From Vibrio rumoiensis (lineage in GTDB: Bacteria; Pseudomonadota; Gammaproteobacteria; Enterobacterales; Vibrionaceae): a stretch of DNA of 64,000 nucleotides. A program made the position numbers and the translations under genes. Shown here piece after piece: positions 26,095 through 34,341 of the stretch. Location of the stretch: NCBI RefSeq assembly GCF_002218045.2, contig NZ_AP018686.1, forward strand, positions 1 through 64,000, in the 5' to 3' direction. The notes under the pieces were generated by a model that searched no databases, had not been told where the DNA came from, and saw only the letters and a program-made list of their open reading frames with translations. Every line of letters begins with the position of its first letter. Within the stretch, counting starts at the first letter, position 1.

Positions 26095-27315
26095 ATGTAT
26101 AATTTTTTATCCTCTGGCGCATTTGTTGAAACCTTCACGATAGAGCCATATAGCAACGGGTCACTTAATGGGCTTACGTTTGCCGTTAAAGATAATATTG
26201 ATATTGCTCAGTATAAAACCTCCTATGGGAGCCCATCTTGGCAAAATAAACATAAGGCGGCCATTTATAACGCCTTGTGTGTTGATCAGCTATTAGGCTC
26301 AGGGGCAACCTGTTTAGGGAAGACGGTATCAGATGAATTCACATATAGTTTAGATGGCGAAAATTTCTTTTTTGGAACACCTATAAACCCAAAAGTGCCA
26401 GATAGAATACCGGGAGGCTCATCGAGTGGTTCGGCTTCTGCTGTTGCGTGTGGTTTAGTGGATTTTGCCATTGGAACTGATTCAGCAGGCTCAATCAGAG
26501 TGCCTGCAAGTTTATGTGGCGTTTACGCCATGCGACCAACGATGCATCGAATTTCGGAGGCAGGTGTCTTACCTTTTGTACCTAGCACAAGTACGGTTGG
26601 GGCTTTTGCCAATGATATAAATGTATTGGGCGATGTTATGCAAACGCTCTTAAAAACTGACAGCGTCGCATCCCCAAAAATAGAGACAATTTACCTGCTT
26701 GAAGATGCCTTTAATATCTCTGATCCAGAGGTATCAGCTCTTATAAAAGAGAGTATCAACAATTTATTGGTTAATATTGATGCCAATGTGGTTTCTATTA
26801 CACTGAGCGATATTCTTGGCGAGGAAGTAACACTTGATATGCTTAATGTTAATGCATTAAGACCATTACAAACTTTTGAGTTCTTGAACACTGTAGGTAA
26901 CTGGATTGAACATGAATCGCCTGAACTTAGCCCATTTTTTGCTATGAAATATGAAACGGTGCGAAAGTTTGATCGCAAGTCGGTTAGCGATTCTCTTTGG
27001 CTTTGTGAGCGATATTTTCGTCAGATGTTCTCGTTTATTAAGAAGGGAGATTTGATTGTATTTCCCACTGTACCCACGATTGCACCATTAAAAAATTCGC
27101 TTGAGGATATGGAAACAGCGCTAGATTTTTATGACCGAACTATGTCGATCACTTCGTTTTCTGGTGTTGGTCGTCTGCCTGAAATATCGATACCAATAGC
27201 AAATGTAGATAACGCACCTGTTGGACTGTCAGTGGCAGCAGGTTTCTATCAAGATGAATTTTTAATATCCAGTGTAAAGCAATTAATTTTGAATTCTAAG
27301 AAGTTCAACCAGTAG
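26095..27315 (+). CDS. Amidase-signature hydrolase
   Basis: A 406-residue amidase-signature enzyme. The catalytic triad is visible: K32 in FAVKDNID, the cis-Ser in GGSSSGSASAV (about S109) and the nucleophilic S133 in GTDSAGSIRVPAS. Such enzymes hydrolyse amides by Ser-cisSer-Lys catalysis. It lacks a GatA-type tail and any gatB/C neighbours, so it is a stand-alone amidase. The substrate is unknown. It follows qnr by 75 bp on the same strand, with its own weak ribosome binding site. Confidence 0.88.
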   Translation: MYNFLSSGAFVETFTIEPYSNGSLNGLTFAVKDNIDIAQYKTSYGSPSWQNKHKAAIYNALCVDQLLGSGATCLGKTVSDEFTYSLDGENFFFGTPINPKVPDRIPGGSSSGSASAVACGLVDFAIGTDSAGSIRVPASLCGVYAMRPTMHRISEAGVLPFVPSTSTVGAFANDINVLGDVMQTLLKTDSVASPKIETIYLLEDAFNISDPEVSALIKESINNLLVNIDANVVSITLSDILGEEVTLDMLNVNALRPLQTFEFLNTVGNWIEHESPELSPFFAMKYETVRKFDRKSVSDSLWLCERYFRQMFSFIKKGDLIVFPTVPTIAPLKNSLEDMETALDFYDRTMSITSFSGVGRLPEISIPIANVDNAPVGLSVAAGFYQDEFLISSVKQLILNSKKFNQ

Positions 27316-27445
27316 TCTAAATACAACCTATCGGTTTTATTTCCGCCATGTGGCTAGAGCTGACAGGTTGCTTTAAATCGTTTCTGTCCAAAACCACTCA
27401 ATACAAAGAATACAGCTACGCATTGCCTACCAATATCAACCAACA

Positions 27446-27484
27446 TAAAAAACGCCCTGAACTTCGAAGCTCAGGGCGTTTTAT
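27446..27484. terminator. Bidirectional terminator between amidase and menB
   Basis: AAAACGCCCTGA (27449-27460) pairs with TCAGGGCGTTTT (27471-27482). A-run and T-run on both sides let it serve both convergent genes. Confidence 0.9.
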
Positions 27485-27506
27485 AAGTTACTTATCAACT
27501 AAAAAA

Positions 27507-28409
27507 TCAATAGTGATATGGGAATTTAGAGAAGTCCTTTGGACGTTTTTCTAAAAATGAATCACGGCCTTCGCGCGCTTCATCGGTGCCGTAGGCGAGG
27601 CGGGTGGCTTCACCGGCGAAGAGTTGTTGTCCAACCATGCCATCATCTGTCATGTTTAAACCAAACTTCATCATGCGCAATGCGGTAGGCGATTTTTGAC
27701 AAATGATTTTGCCCCACTCAAGCGCTTCTTTTTCAAGATCCGCATGAGGAACCACTTTATTCACCATGCCCATGTCAAAGGCATCTTGTGCGCTGTAGTC
27801 TAAACCTAGGAAGAAGATTTCACGTGCTTTTTTCTGGCCAACCATTTTCGCTAGGTAAGCTGAACCGTAGCCAGAATCAAAGCTCGCCACATCTAGGTCG
27901 GTTTGTTTAAATACGGCGTGTTCTTCTGAAGCCATTGTCATATCACAAACCACATGCAATGAGTGACCGCCACCAGCAGCCCAACCAGGAACAACAGCAA
28001 TCACGACTTTTGGCATAAAGCGGATCAAGCGTTGTACTTCTAGAATATGCAGCCTGCCAAGTTTTGCAGGGTCGATTTGATCTTGTGGCATTCCTTCGTA
28101 TTTGTAGCCATCTTTGCCACGAATACGTTGATCGCCACCTGAACAAAATGCCCAGCCACCATCACGAGCACTTGGGCCATTACCGGTTAGCAAGACACAG
28201 CCAACATCGCTCCACATACGAGCGTGTTCTAGTGCGCAAAAGAGTTCATCTACGGTTTTTGGTCGAAACGCATTGCGACACTCAGGGCGGTTAAACGCAA
28301 TACGTACCACACCTGCATCCACAGCACGGTGATAAGTAATGTCTTCAAACGAAAAACCTTCAACTTCTTGCCAATCTTCTGGGTTAAAAATATCTGAAAC
28401 TTTATTCAT
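27507..28409 (-). CDS. menB: 1,4-dihydroxy-2-naphthoyl-CoA synthase
   Basis: A 300-residue crotonase-superfamily enzyme that closes the second ring in menaquinone synthesis (o-succinylbenzoyl-CoA to dihydroxynaphthoyl-CoA). Family blocks are RPECRNAFRPKTVDEL, FCSGGDQRIRG, VPGWAAGGGHSLHVVCD, TDLDVASFDSGYGSAYL and the C-terminal REGRDSFLEKRPKDF. No other men genes are present in the window, so menB stands alone here. The next gene upstream on the same strand is an MFS transporter about 60 bp away. Confidence 0.95.
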   Translation of the reverse strand: MNKVSDIFNPEDWQEVEGFSFEDITYHRAVDAGVVRIAFNRPECRNAFRPKTVDELFCALEHARMWSDVGCVLLTGNGPSARDGGWAFCSGGDQRIRGKDGYKYEGMPQDQIDPAKLGRLHILEVQRLIRFMPKVVIAVVPGWAAGGGHSLHVVCDMTMASEEHAVFKQTDLDVASFDSGYGSAYLAKMVGQKKAREIFFLGLDYSAQDAFDMGMVNKVVPHADLEKEALEWGKIICQKSPTALRMMKFGLNMTDDGMVGQQLFAGEATRLAYGTDEAREGRDSFLEKRPKDFSKFPYHY

Positions 28410-28467
28410 GAGTGCAGACCTTTTTCTATCTTGTCTAAGTGTGGAATCAGGTGATGACCTAATTCTA

Positions 28468-29865
28468 TTAATCGTATTTGATTTCGGTGGCCAATGTTTG
28501 TTTCTTTAACGCGACCAATGTGATGAACATTGAAATGACCGCCATGATTGCCATTAATAAATAAATTGAGGTGAAACCTGAGGCCAAGGCTTCGTGGCTG
28601 TATTTATCTAGGCTACTTTGTTTGGCGACACCGTCATGATCTAAGCTCAGTTGGAATACCGTTGAGCAGGCAGCTACACCGATGGCGCCCCCTAACTCTC
28701 GTCCAAAATTAAACAAAGACATGCCAATACCGCGATCTTGTGCAGGTAGAACATTTTGCACCATGACGCCTATCGCCGGTAAAGTAAATCCAATCCCTAA
28801 CCCTGCTAAGCCGAGTGCCACTGCTGGGTAAAAGTGTTGTTGGATCATCGCAAAGCTAACTGCTGCGAGGAAAAAACCAAATAAAGCATAGCGCTTGGTT
28901 TCTCCTGATTTGTTGACCAGTTTACCGCCACAATAAGCCCCCGCGGTGATGCTAAACATGAATATCACCATGATTTCACCACTGGCTGAGGCCGATAAAC
29001 CGCGTTGCCATTGCATTTGCATTGGTAAGTAAACCAAGATTGCAAACATCAATAACTGTGAGCATAAAATGAGTAATATGCAAACTAGGTAATTAGGCAA
29101 TTTGGCTAATCGCGCAGGCAGCATAGGATCGGAAACGCGTCTTTCGACAAAAATTAATATGAGGATGGCGGCAATGAAGGCACTGCCTGTCCATGTTAAA
29201 GGCAACTCCGCTTCCGGTGAGAGTAAGAGCAGTAAGCTGGTGGAGCAGACCATCAGCATCATTGCGCCTAGCCAATCAAATTTTGAATCGCGTTTCTTGT
29301 TTAAGTGTGACAGGTTGCGACGAATTAAAAATACCGCCAATAAGCCAAGTGGAATATTAATCCAAAATACCCAGCGCCATGAAAGGTGCTCAGCAAAATA
29401 GCCACCCAATAATGGGCCTGCGATACTTGAAACGGCGTAAACCATCGAAATAAAGCCTTGGTATTTGCCGACTTCTCGCGCAGGAATGCAGTCAGCAATC
29501 ACCGTAAAGGCGAGGGCAATTAATCCGCCACCACCAATCCCTTGAATAACCCGGGCGATGATCAAGGTTTGTAAGTCTTGAGCAAAACCACAAGCTGCTG
29601 AACCGATCACAAACAAAGTGATGCCGATATACAACATTTTCACTCGCCCAAGAATATCACTTAACTTGCCGTAAACGGGCAACACCGCGGTCGCCGCGAG
29701 CAGATAAGCTGTGACAACCCAAGTTAAGGCATTACCGGCTTGTAATGCATCGCCAATAATTGGCAATGGGGTTGTAACGATACTTTTTTCTAGTGATCCA
29801 AGTGCAATAACCAGAGCAACGCTCATGAATATTTTTTGTGGAGATACCGTTTTTTGTTCTGTCAC
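28468..29865 (-). CDS. MFS DHA2-type multidrug exporter, 14 helices
   Basis: A 465-residue major facilitator of the DHA2 (EmrB/QacA-like) group with about 14 predicted membrane helices. Motif A is GKLSDILGRVKML, motif B-like is RVIQGIGGGGLIAL, and motif C is AGPLLGGYFAEHLSW. It should export lipophilic drugs by proton antiport. No membrane-fusion partner gene is adjacent. It starts with GTG, with TTGAGGAA upstream. Confidence 0.9.
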   Translation of the reverse strand: MTEQKTVSPQKIFMSVALVIALGSLEKSIVTTPLPIIGDALQAGNALTWVVTAYLLAATAVLPVYGKLSDILGRVKMLYIGITLFVIGSAACGFAQDLQTLIIARVIQGIGGGGLIALAFTVIADCIPAREVGKYQGFISMVYAVSSIAGPLLGGYFAEHLSWRWVFWINIPLGLLAVFLIRRNLSHLNKKRDSKFDWLGAMMLMVCSTSLLLLLSPEAELPLTWTGSAFIAAILILIFVERRVSDPMLPARLAKLPNYLVCILLILCSQLLMFAILVYLPMQMQWQRGLSASASGEIMVIFMFSITAGAYCGGKLVNKSGETKRYALFGFFLAAVSFAMIQQHFYPAVALGLAGLGIGFTLPAIGVMVQNVLPAQDRGIGMSLFNFGRELGGAIGVAACSTVFQLSLDHDGVAKQSSLDKYSHEALASGFTSIYLLMAIMAVISMFITLVALKKQTLATEIKYD

Positions 29866-29922
29866 AGGGCTTCCTCAAGATGATGGTCGCTTCAATAATT
29901 GAGTAATGGTGAATCCGTTATC

Positions 29923-31146
29923 TTATCCAATAAACGATAAGTAACCTTGGATAATGATTAAATTTACAATATCGATGAAGAAAGCACCGACAATTGGCAC
30001 CACCATAAAGGCTTGTGGTGATGGGCCATAATGCGTGACCAGTGAACCCATATTCATTACTGCCGTAGGCGTCGCGCCTAAGCCGAAGCCACAGTGGCCA
30101 CCCGTGATCACCGCAGCATCATAGTTTGAGCCCATCACGCGGAAAGTCACGTTATAAGCAAAAACACCTAAAACCACGGTTTGTACACAAAGAATGATTA
30201 ACAATGGAATGGCCAGTGAGAAAATTTCCCACAATTGTAAGCTCATTAATGCCATCGCTAAGAATAGAGATAGCGATACAGTTCCGAGAATATCAACGGT
30301 ATCGGTATTCAGTTTGTACTTACCTGAAACTTCAAAAATATTGGTGATGATGACACCTAAGAAGAGGGCATATACAAAGTCTGGGATTTTTAACCAGCTA
30401 ATTTCAAAAGTATTGACCCATTGTTCAACATAAACCGCTCCAACTACACAAATCAGCATAGTAAATAATGTCTCAATCACGTGGTAAGCTGAAACTTTAT
30501 CTTCTTCGCGGTCGTTATAGGTAACGACATCAGGGAAGCTGTCATGGTGCTTATCACCTGCACCGTACTCAGAAACGAGATTATGTTTTTGAATACGACG
30601 TTGTGCGACAGGCCCACCGATAATACCGCCGACAATTAAGCCAAAGGTCGCGGCTGCCATCGCAAATTCAAGAGTATTAATGCCATAAGTATTTTGGAAA
30701 GTACTCGCCCACGCAGCGCCCGTACCATGCCCACCAGATAAAGTGATAGAACCGGCAACGAGACCCAGTAAGGGGTTAATCCCTAATGCTTCGGCTAAAC
30801 CAACACCGACCGCATTTTGAATGATGATGTATACCGAGGCGACACCAAGAAAAATAAAGACTTTTTTGCCGCCTTTTAATAACTGGGTGTAGCTAGCGGA
30901 TAGGCCAACGGTTGTGAAGAACAGCAACATTAAAGTGTGTTCAAGCGGTAAGTCGAATTCTAAAGTGATATTTTGAAAATGTAGGATAGTGCTAATAACG
31001 GCGACGACCAAACCACCGACAATCGGTTCTGGCACTTTATATTTTGATAAAAATGGCACCTTGGAATTAATGAAATGACCGAGTAGCAACACGAAGATCG
31101 CGAGCAAAAAAGACTCGATAGAATCCACAGGATAAACTGTATTCAT
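29923..31146 (-). CDS. gltS: Sodium/glutamate symporter GltS
   Basis: A 407-residue Na+-dependent glutamate transporter of the ESS family, the usual family length. Characteristic blocks are KYKVPEPIVGGLVVAV, FFTTVGLSASYTQLLKGG, SGGHGTGAAWASTF and TGGHCGFGLGATPTAVMNM; the two GGHG/GGHC re-entrant loops are typical. It imports L-glutamate into the cytoplasm and stands alone with its own promoter region upstream. Confidence 0.95.
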   Translation of the reverse strand: MNTVYPVDSIESFLLAIFVLLLGHFINSKVPFLSKYKVPEPIVGGLVVAVISTILHFQNITLEFDLPLEHTLMLLFFTTVGLSASYTQLLKGGKKVFIFLGVASVYIIIQNAVGVGLAEALGINPLLGLVAGSITLSGGHGTGAAWASTFQNTYGINTLEFAMAAATFGLIVGGIIGGPVAQRRIQKHNLVSEYGAGDKHHDSFPDVVTYNDREEDKVSAYHVIETLFTMLICVVGAVYVEQWVNTFEISWLKIPDFVYALFLGVIITNIFEVSGKYKLNTDTVDILGTVSLSLFLAMALMSLQLWEIFSLAIPLLIILCVQTVVLGVFAYNVTFRVMGSNYDAAVITGGHCGFGLGATPTAVMNMGSLVTHYGPSPQAFMVVPIVGAFFIDIVNLIIIQGYLSFIG

Positions 31147-31481
31147 ATACTGCCTCTAAAAAAGTAAAACTTAAGGAGTGAAAATGTAGGCCGCGTTATT
31201 GAGCATAGACAATAAATGAGGCTGATAAACATCATTTACGTTGATAAATCGCTAAATGACTTTGCGTAAATGGGAAGCTCGATAGGCTAGCTTTTTACGT
31301 CATTTTTTGAAGTCACGAAGGTTTTGCGAAAATCATTTGCTCTGGTCACGGCTAAAGTTTGATATTGATTGAATTATTAACATGGAGTTTTCAATTTTAT
31401 GACGTCTCAGAAAGGGAATAGATCTAGTATTTTAGATAGTTACGCCACTTTTATTCACGCGTTCAATAAATGGAGATTGTT
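31147..31481. other. Intergenic region, gltS / zinc-ribbon gene
   Basis: About 335 bp between divergent starts. No gene, RNA or clear operator was recognised apart from the GGAG site before 31482. Confidence 0.4.
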
Positions 31482-31706
31482 ATGCCCGTTTTATTTTGTC
31501 AATCATGCTGTCGCGATACCCAGCATAAAGCGGTATTACGTAGACGCGAAGAGGATGATGAGTCATTAAAAAACAAATTCCAAAAATTCAATGAGTTGGT
31601 TAATCAGCTTTTCAGCGGCGTACCTTACCACAAAATGGACCGCGTGTGTTTATGTCGTGATTGTAATCATCAAAATGCTGTGTTTTCATCTGATTCAACC
31701 CACTGA
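31482..31706 (+). CDS. Small zinc-ribbon-like protein
   Basis: A 74-residue soluble protein with two cysteine pairs (FCQSCCRD near the N terminus and CLCRDCNH near the C terminus) separated by a charged helix, consistent with one zinc ribbon. The start is the ATG with TGGAG upstream; the longest open frame adds four codons. No named family was recognised and the function is unknown. Confidence 0.75.
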   Translation: MPVLFCQSCCRDTQHKAVLRRREEDDESLKNKFQKFNELVNQLFSGVPYHKMDRVCLCRDCNHQNAVFSSDSTH

Positions 31707-31841
31707 TATTAAAAGCGATTTTGTGTCTCTTTCACATTGCGATAAATGAATAAATACTTTTCTTTTATCAGCTCTTACTACCAGTTGAAAACTCAAGTAC
31801 AGTAAGTCATTACACCGTCCTATCTAATATGGAAGTGCACA

Positions 31842-32483
31842 ATGACGCGTTATTATGATCATGCTTTATCGGTTTGGCAGTATTTAAAACTCGATCAACC
31901 TCTGCAAAAAACAGATGCTTTATTACTTCTCGGTAGTTCTGACTTACGGGTTGGCGAGCGTGCCGCAGAACTCTATCACCAAGGTATCGCGCCGCTTTTA
32001 ATTATCTCTGGTGGAAAAGGCCGTATGACCGATGGCCTGTTTGAGCATTCGGAAGCGGAAACCTTTGCTAAAATCGCCATGGATTGCGGTGTCCCTCATC
32101 ACGCGATTTTATTGGAAGATCAATCGACCAATACCGGTGAAAATTTTCGATTCACACAGTCGTTATTAGAAGACAAAGGCCTTGACATTAAAAGTGTCAC
32201 CTTAGTGCAAAAGCCTTATATGGAACGACGTGCTCTGGCGACCTGCCAACAACTTTGGCCGCACGTTCAGGCCCAAATCACATCTCCTCAATTCGATTTT
32301 TTGGATTATTGCAGCGCGCTTCATCCTTCTTCTGAAGTCATTAATTTGATGGTGGGTGAGATCCCACGCCTTAAAGATTACCCAAAACAAGGCTTCTTTG
32401 CCGCTCAAGACATTCCGGAATCGGTTGAGCAGGCATTTATGGCGTTATTGGGCATTGGTTACGACGAGCACGTGGATGTGTAA
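31842..32483 (+). CDS. YdcF/SanA-family (DUF218) protein
   Basis: A 213-residue DUF218 protein. Family features are DALLLLGSSDLRVGERAAEL, LIISGGKGRMTDG, HSEAETFAKIAMDCGVP, LEDQSTNTGENFRFT and VTLVQKPYMERRA. Members bind S-adenosylmethionine (YdcF) or act in cell-envelope processes (ElyC/SanA). There is no signal peptide or membrane anchor here, which favours the cytoplasmic YdcF type. It sits one base before the dgcA start codon, implying co-translation. Confidence 0.88.
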   Translation: MTRYYDHALSVWQYLKLDQPLQKTDALLLLGSSDLRVGERAAELYHQGIAPLLIISGGKGRMTDGLFEHSEAETFAKIAMDCGVPHHAILLEDQSTNTGENFRFTQSLLEDKGLDIKSVTLVQKPYMERRALATCQQLWPHVQAQITSPQFDFLDYCSALHPSSEVINLMVGEIPRLKDYPKQGFFAAQDIPESVEQAFMALLGIGYDEHVDV

Positions 32484-32484
32484 C

Positions 32485-33459
32485 ATGAAAATGACGATCT
32501 CTACTCAATCATGGCCAATCAATGGCGCGTTTACGATTTCTCGTGGTTCGAAAACCCACGCTGATGTCGTGGTCGTGACATTAGAAAAGCAAGGGTATAT
32601 TGGGCGAGGTGAATGCGTGCCTTATGCTCGTTATGGGGAATCGATAGAACAAGTGATTTCCGATTTAGAAAATATAGCGAATCAGTTATCACACGTTGAT
32701 TCCTCGCAAGATATTCAAGCACTATTACCGGCCGGTGCGGCTCGCAACGCTTTGGACTGTGCTTGGTGGGATTTACAGTGTAAACAGCAACATAAAACAA
32801 TTTGGCAGTGGCTTGAGATTGAGCCCCATGATTTGACTACAGCGTTTACTTTATCTTTAGCGAGCCCTGAAAAAATGGGTGAAGATGCCAAAGCCAACCA
32901 ACATCGCCCATTACTAAAATTAAAACTTGCCGGTGAGGGAGATATCGCACGAGTCGCGGCGGTTCGTCAAAATGCGCCCCATGCCAATATTATTGTCGAT
33001 GCCAATGAAGGGTGGGATGTGGAATTATATAACGCCATGATCCCGCAACTTAAAGCATTGAATGTGGCGATGATAGAGCAACCTTTCCCTGCCGATAAAG
33101 ACGATTGGTTGGATGGCTTAGACCGACCAATCACCTTATGTGCCGATGAATCATGTCACGGCGTTGCGAGTTTGTCTAAGCTGGTAGGGCGCTATGATAT
33201 GGTCAATATTAAGCTCGATAAAACCGGTGGCTTAACCGAAGCGCTTGAGTTGAAACAAGCGGCTATTGAACAAGGCATGCAAGTGATGGTGGGTTGTATG
33301 GTTGGTTCTTCACTTGGCATGGCCCCGGCATTTGTGGTGGCGCAAGGCGCTCAAGTCGTCGATCTCGATGGCCCGTTATTGTTAGCTCAAGACCAAAACC
33401 CCGGATTTGAATTTGAGGTTTCTACCATGAAGGTGATGCGTCCTAAATTGTGGGGATAA
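32485..33459 (+). CDS. dgcA: L-Ala-D/L-Glu epimerase
   Basis: A 324-residue enolase-superfamily enzyme that converts L-Ala-D-Glu from recycled cell wall into L-Ala-L-Glu so peptidases can degrade it. Catalytic features are the Lys pair in LLKLKLAGEG, metal ligands in VDANEGW, IEQPFPADK and CADESCH, and the second acid/base Lys in NIKLDKTGG. The start at 32485 directly follows the YdcF stop. A perfect parS2 site lies inside the gene (32771-32785). mpaA and an OppA/MppA binding protein gene nearby support murein recycling. The 3-prime end is partly duplicated 185 bp downstream. Confidence 0.92.
   Translation: MKMTISTQSWPINGAFTISRGSKTHADVVVVTLEKQGYIGRGECVPYARYGESIEQVISDLENIANQLSHVDSSQDIQALLPAGAARNALDCAWWDLQCKQQHKTIWQWLEIEPHDLTTAFTLSLASPEKMGEDAKANQHRPLLKLKLAGEGDIARVAAVRQNAPHANIIVDANEGWDVELYNAMIPQLKALNVAMIEQPFPADKDDWLDGLDRPITLCADESCHGVASLSKLVGRYDMVNIKLDKTGGLTEALELKQAAIEQGMQVMVGCMVGSSLGMAPAFVVAQGAQVVDLDGPLLLAQDQNPGFEFEVSTMKVMRPKLWG
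32771..32785. promoter_or_regulatory. parS2: parS2 site inside dgcA
   Basis: The core TTTACAGTGTAAA (32772-32784) is a perfect parS2 match within coding sequence (codons for DLQCKQ). It is about 30 kb from the origin, within the range over which V. cholerae parS2 sites are spread. Confidence 0.75.
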
Positions 33460-33560
33460 GTGAGTTAACCGTAACCAACCCCCTCTAACTCCCCCTTATA
33501 TCAACACTTTCTATCTCAAAAGTTGATCGTTCAAGGGGGAGAATATGATTGAGCGCGCTG
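33446..33560 (+). repeat. Hairpin repeat, copy 1
   Basis: It contains TTAACCGTAACCAACCCCCT, then arms CTCCCCCTT (33489-33497) and AAGGGGGAG (33533-33541), with a nested inner stem (ATCAAC with GTTGAT). It begins within the last codons of dgcA. It repeats 33632-33750 with few differences. Confidence 0.85.
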
Positions 33561-33631
33561 AGCATCCAACTAATCTACTCTCTTCTTTTTAATCGAGTTG
33601 TTCTCTGTGCAGTGAACAAGCTCTGTTTTGA

Positions 33632-33750
33632 AAGTTGTGGGATAGGTGAGTTAACCGTAACCAACCCCCTCTAACTCCCCCCCTTATATCAACCTTTCCT
33701 ATCTCAAAAGTGATCGATAAAAGGGGGAGAACATGACCGAGTGCGTTGAT
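33632..33750 (+). repeat. Hairpin repeat, copy 2 (direct repeat of copy 1)
   Basis: It starts GTTGTGGGATAGGTGAGTTA, a close copy of the dgcA end plus spacer, then arms CTCCCCCCCTT (33675-33685) and AAGGGGGAG (33721-33729). The spacing to copy 1 is about 185 bp, so a segment including the dgcA tail was duplicated. Confidence 0.85.
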
Positions 33751-33900
33751 AATTATATGAATTTAATCAATGGGTTTATTTGTTTAATGGCGTGGTTCGG
33801 GAAAGAGAGAACATTATTTGGCGCGCTGAAAACCATACTAATTTAACCTATTTTCTTGTGTGATTTTTATAGACTTTGTTCCCAGTACTGCGGACAAGCT

Positions 33901-33966
33901 CTCCCCCTTGATCGTTGGAATTACTTGGCCTATTAGTCAACATAAGGGGGAGTTGGAGGGGGTTGC
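33901..33966 (-). repeat. Hairpin repeat, copy 3 (inverted), leading into the endonuclease gene
   Basis: Arms CTCCCCCTT (33901-33909) and AAGGGGGAG (33944-33952), followed by GTTGGAGGGGGTTGC ending at 33966. It is the reverse orientation of copies 1 and 2. The GGAGGGGG word, part of the repeat's conserved flank, lies 7 bases before the ATG at 33967 and so acts as the gene's ribosome binding site. Confidence 0.85.
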
Positions 33967-34341
33967 ATGGGAAAGATCTATAACTTACAAAAAACCAAAA
34001 TATATCGTCCATTACTTCGAAATAACTTAACCCCAGCAGAAAAAATGTTGTGGTTTCATATTAAGAATAATCAGCGCGGAGTTAAATTCAGACGTCAACA
34101 TGGTATAGGTCGTTATATCGTCGATTTCTACTGTGCAAAGCTTCATTTAGTGATTGAAGTCGATGGCCACAGTCATTACACCGAACAAGGTATTCGCTAC
34201 GATTTAGAAAGAAATCAGTATCTTAAAAATAACGGATTAAATATTCTGAGATTTACGAACCATCAAGTTCGTGACCAATTGGCGGCAGTCATCCAGCAGA
34301 TTGATATCTACATTCAGGCCAGATTGAGAAGTCAGTATTAA
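33967..34341 (+). CDS. DUF559 / Vsr-like endonuclease-domain protein
   Basis: A 124-residue DUF559 protein, a small PD-(D/E)xK-type nuclease fold related to very-short-patch repair enzymes. Core motifs are NLTPAEKMLWFHIKN, KFRRQHGIGRYIVDFYC (metal Asp) and LVIEVDGHSH (E-x-D). It is full length for the family. Unlike its neighbours it is bracketed by hairpin repeats, and its stop codon overlaps that of mpaA by 3 bases, tail to tail. This suggests a mobile or acquired cassette inserted between dgcA and mpaA. Enzymatic activity and target are unknown. Confidence 0.88.
   Translation: MGKIYNLQKTKIYRPLLRNNLTPAEKMLWFHIKNNQRGVKFRRQHGIGRYIVDFYCAKLHLVIEVDGHSHYTEQGIRYDLERNQYLKNNGLNILRFTNHQVRDQLAAVIQQIDIYIQARLRSQY

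Noticed and set aside
25300..26100. Integron attC or cassette structure around qnr
   Set aside because: No attC-like imperfect repeat and no integrase gene seen nearby.
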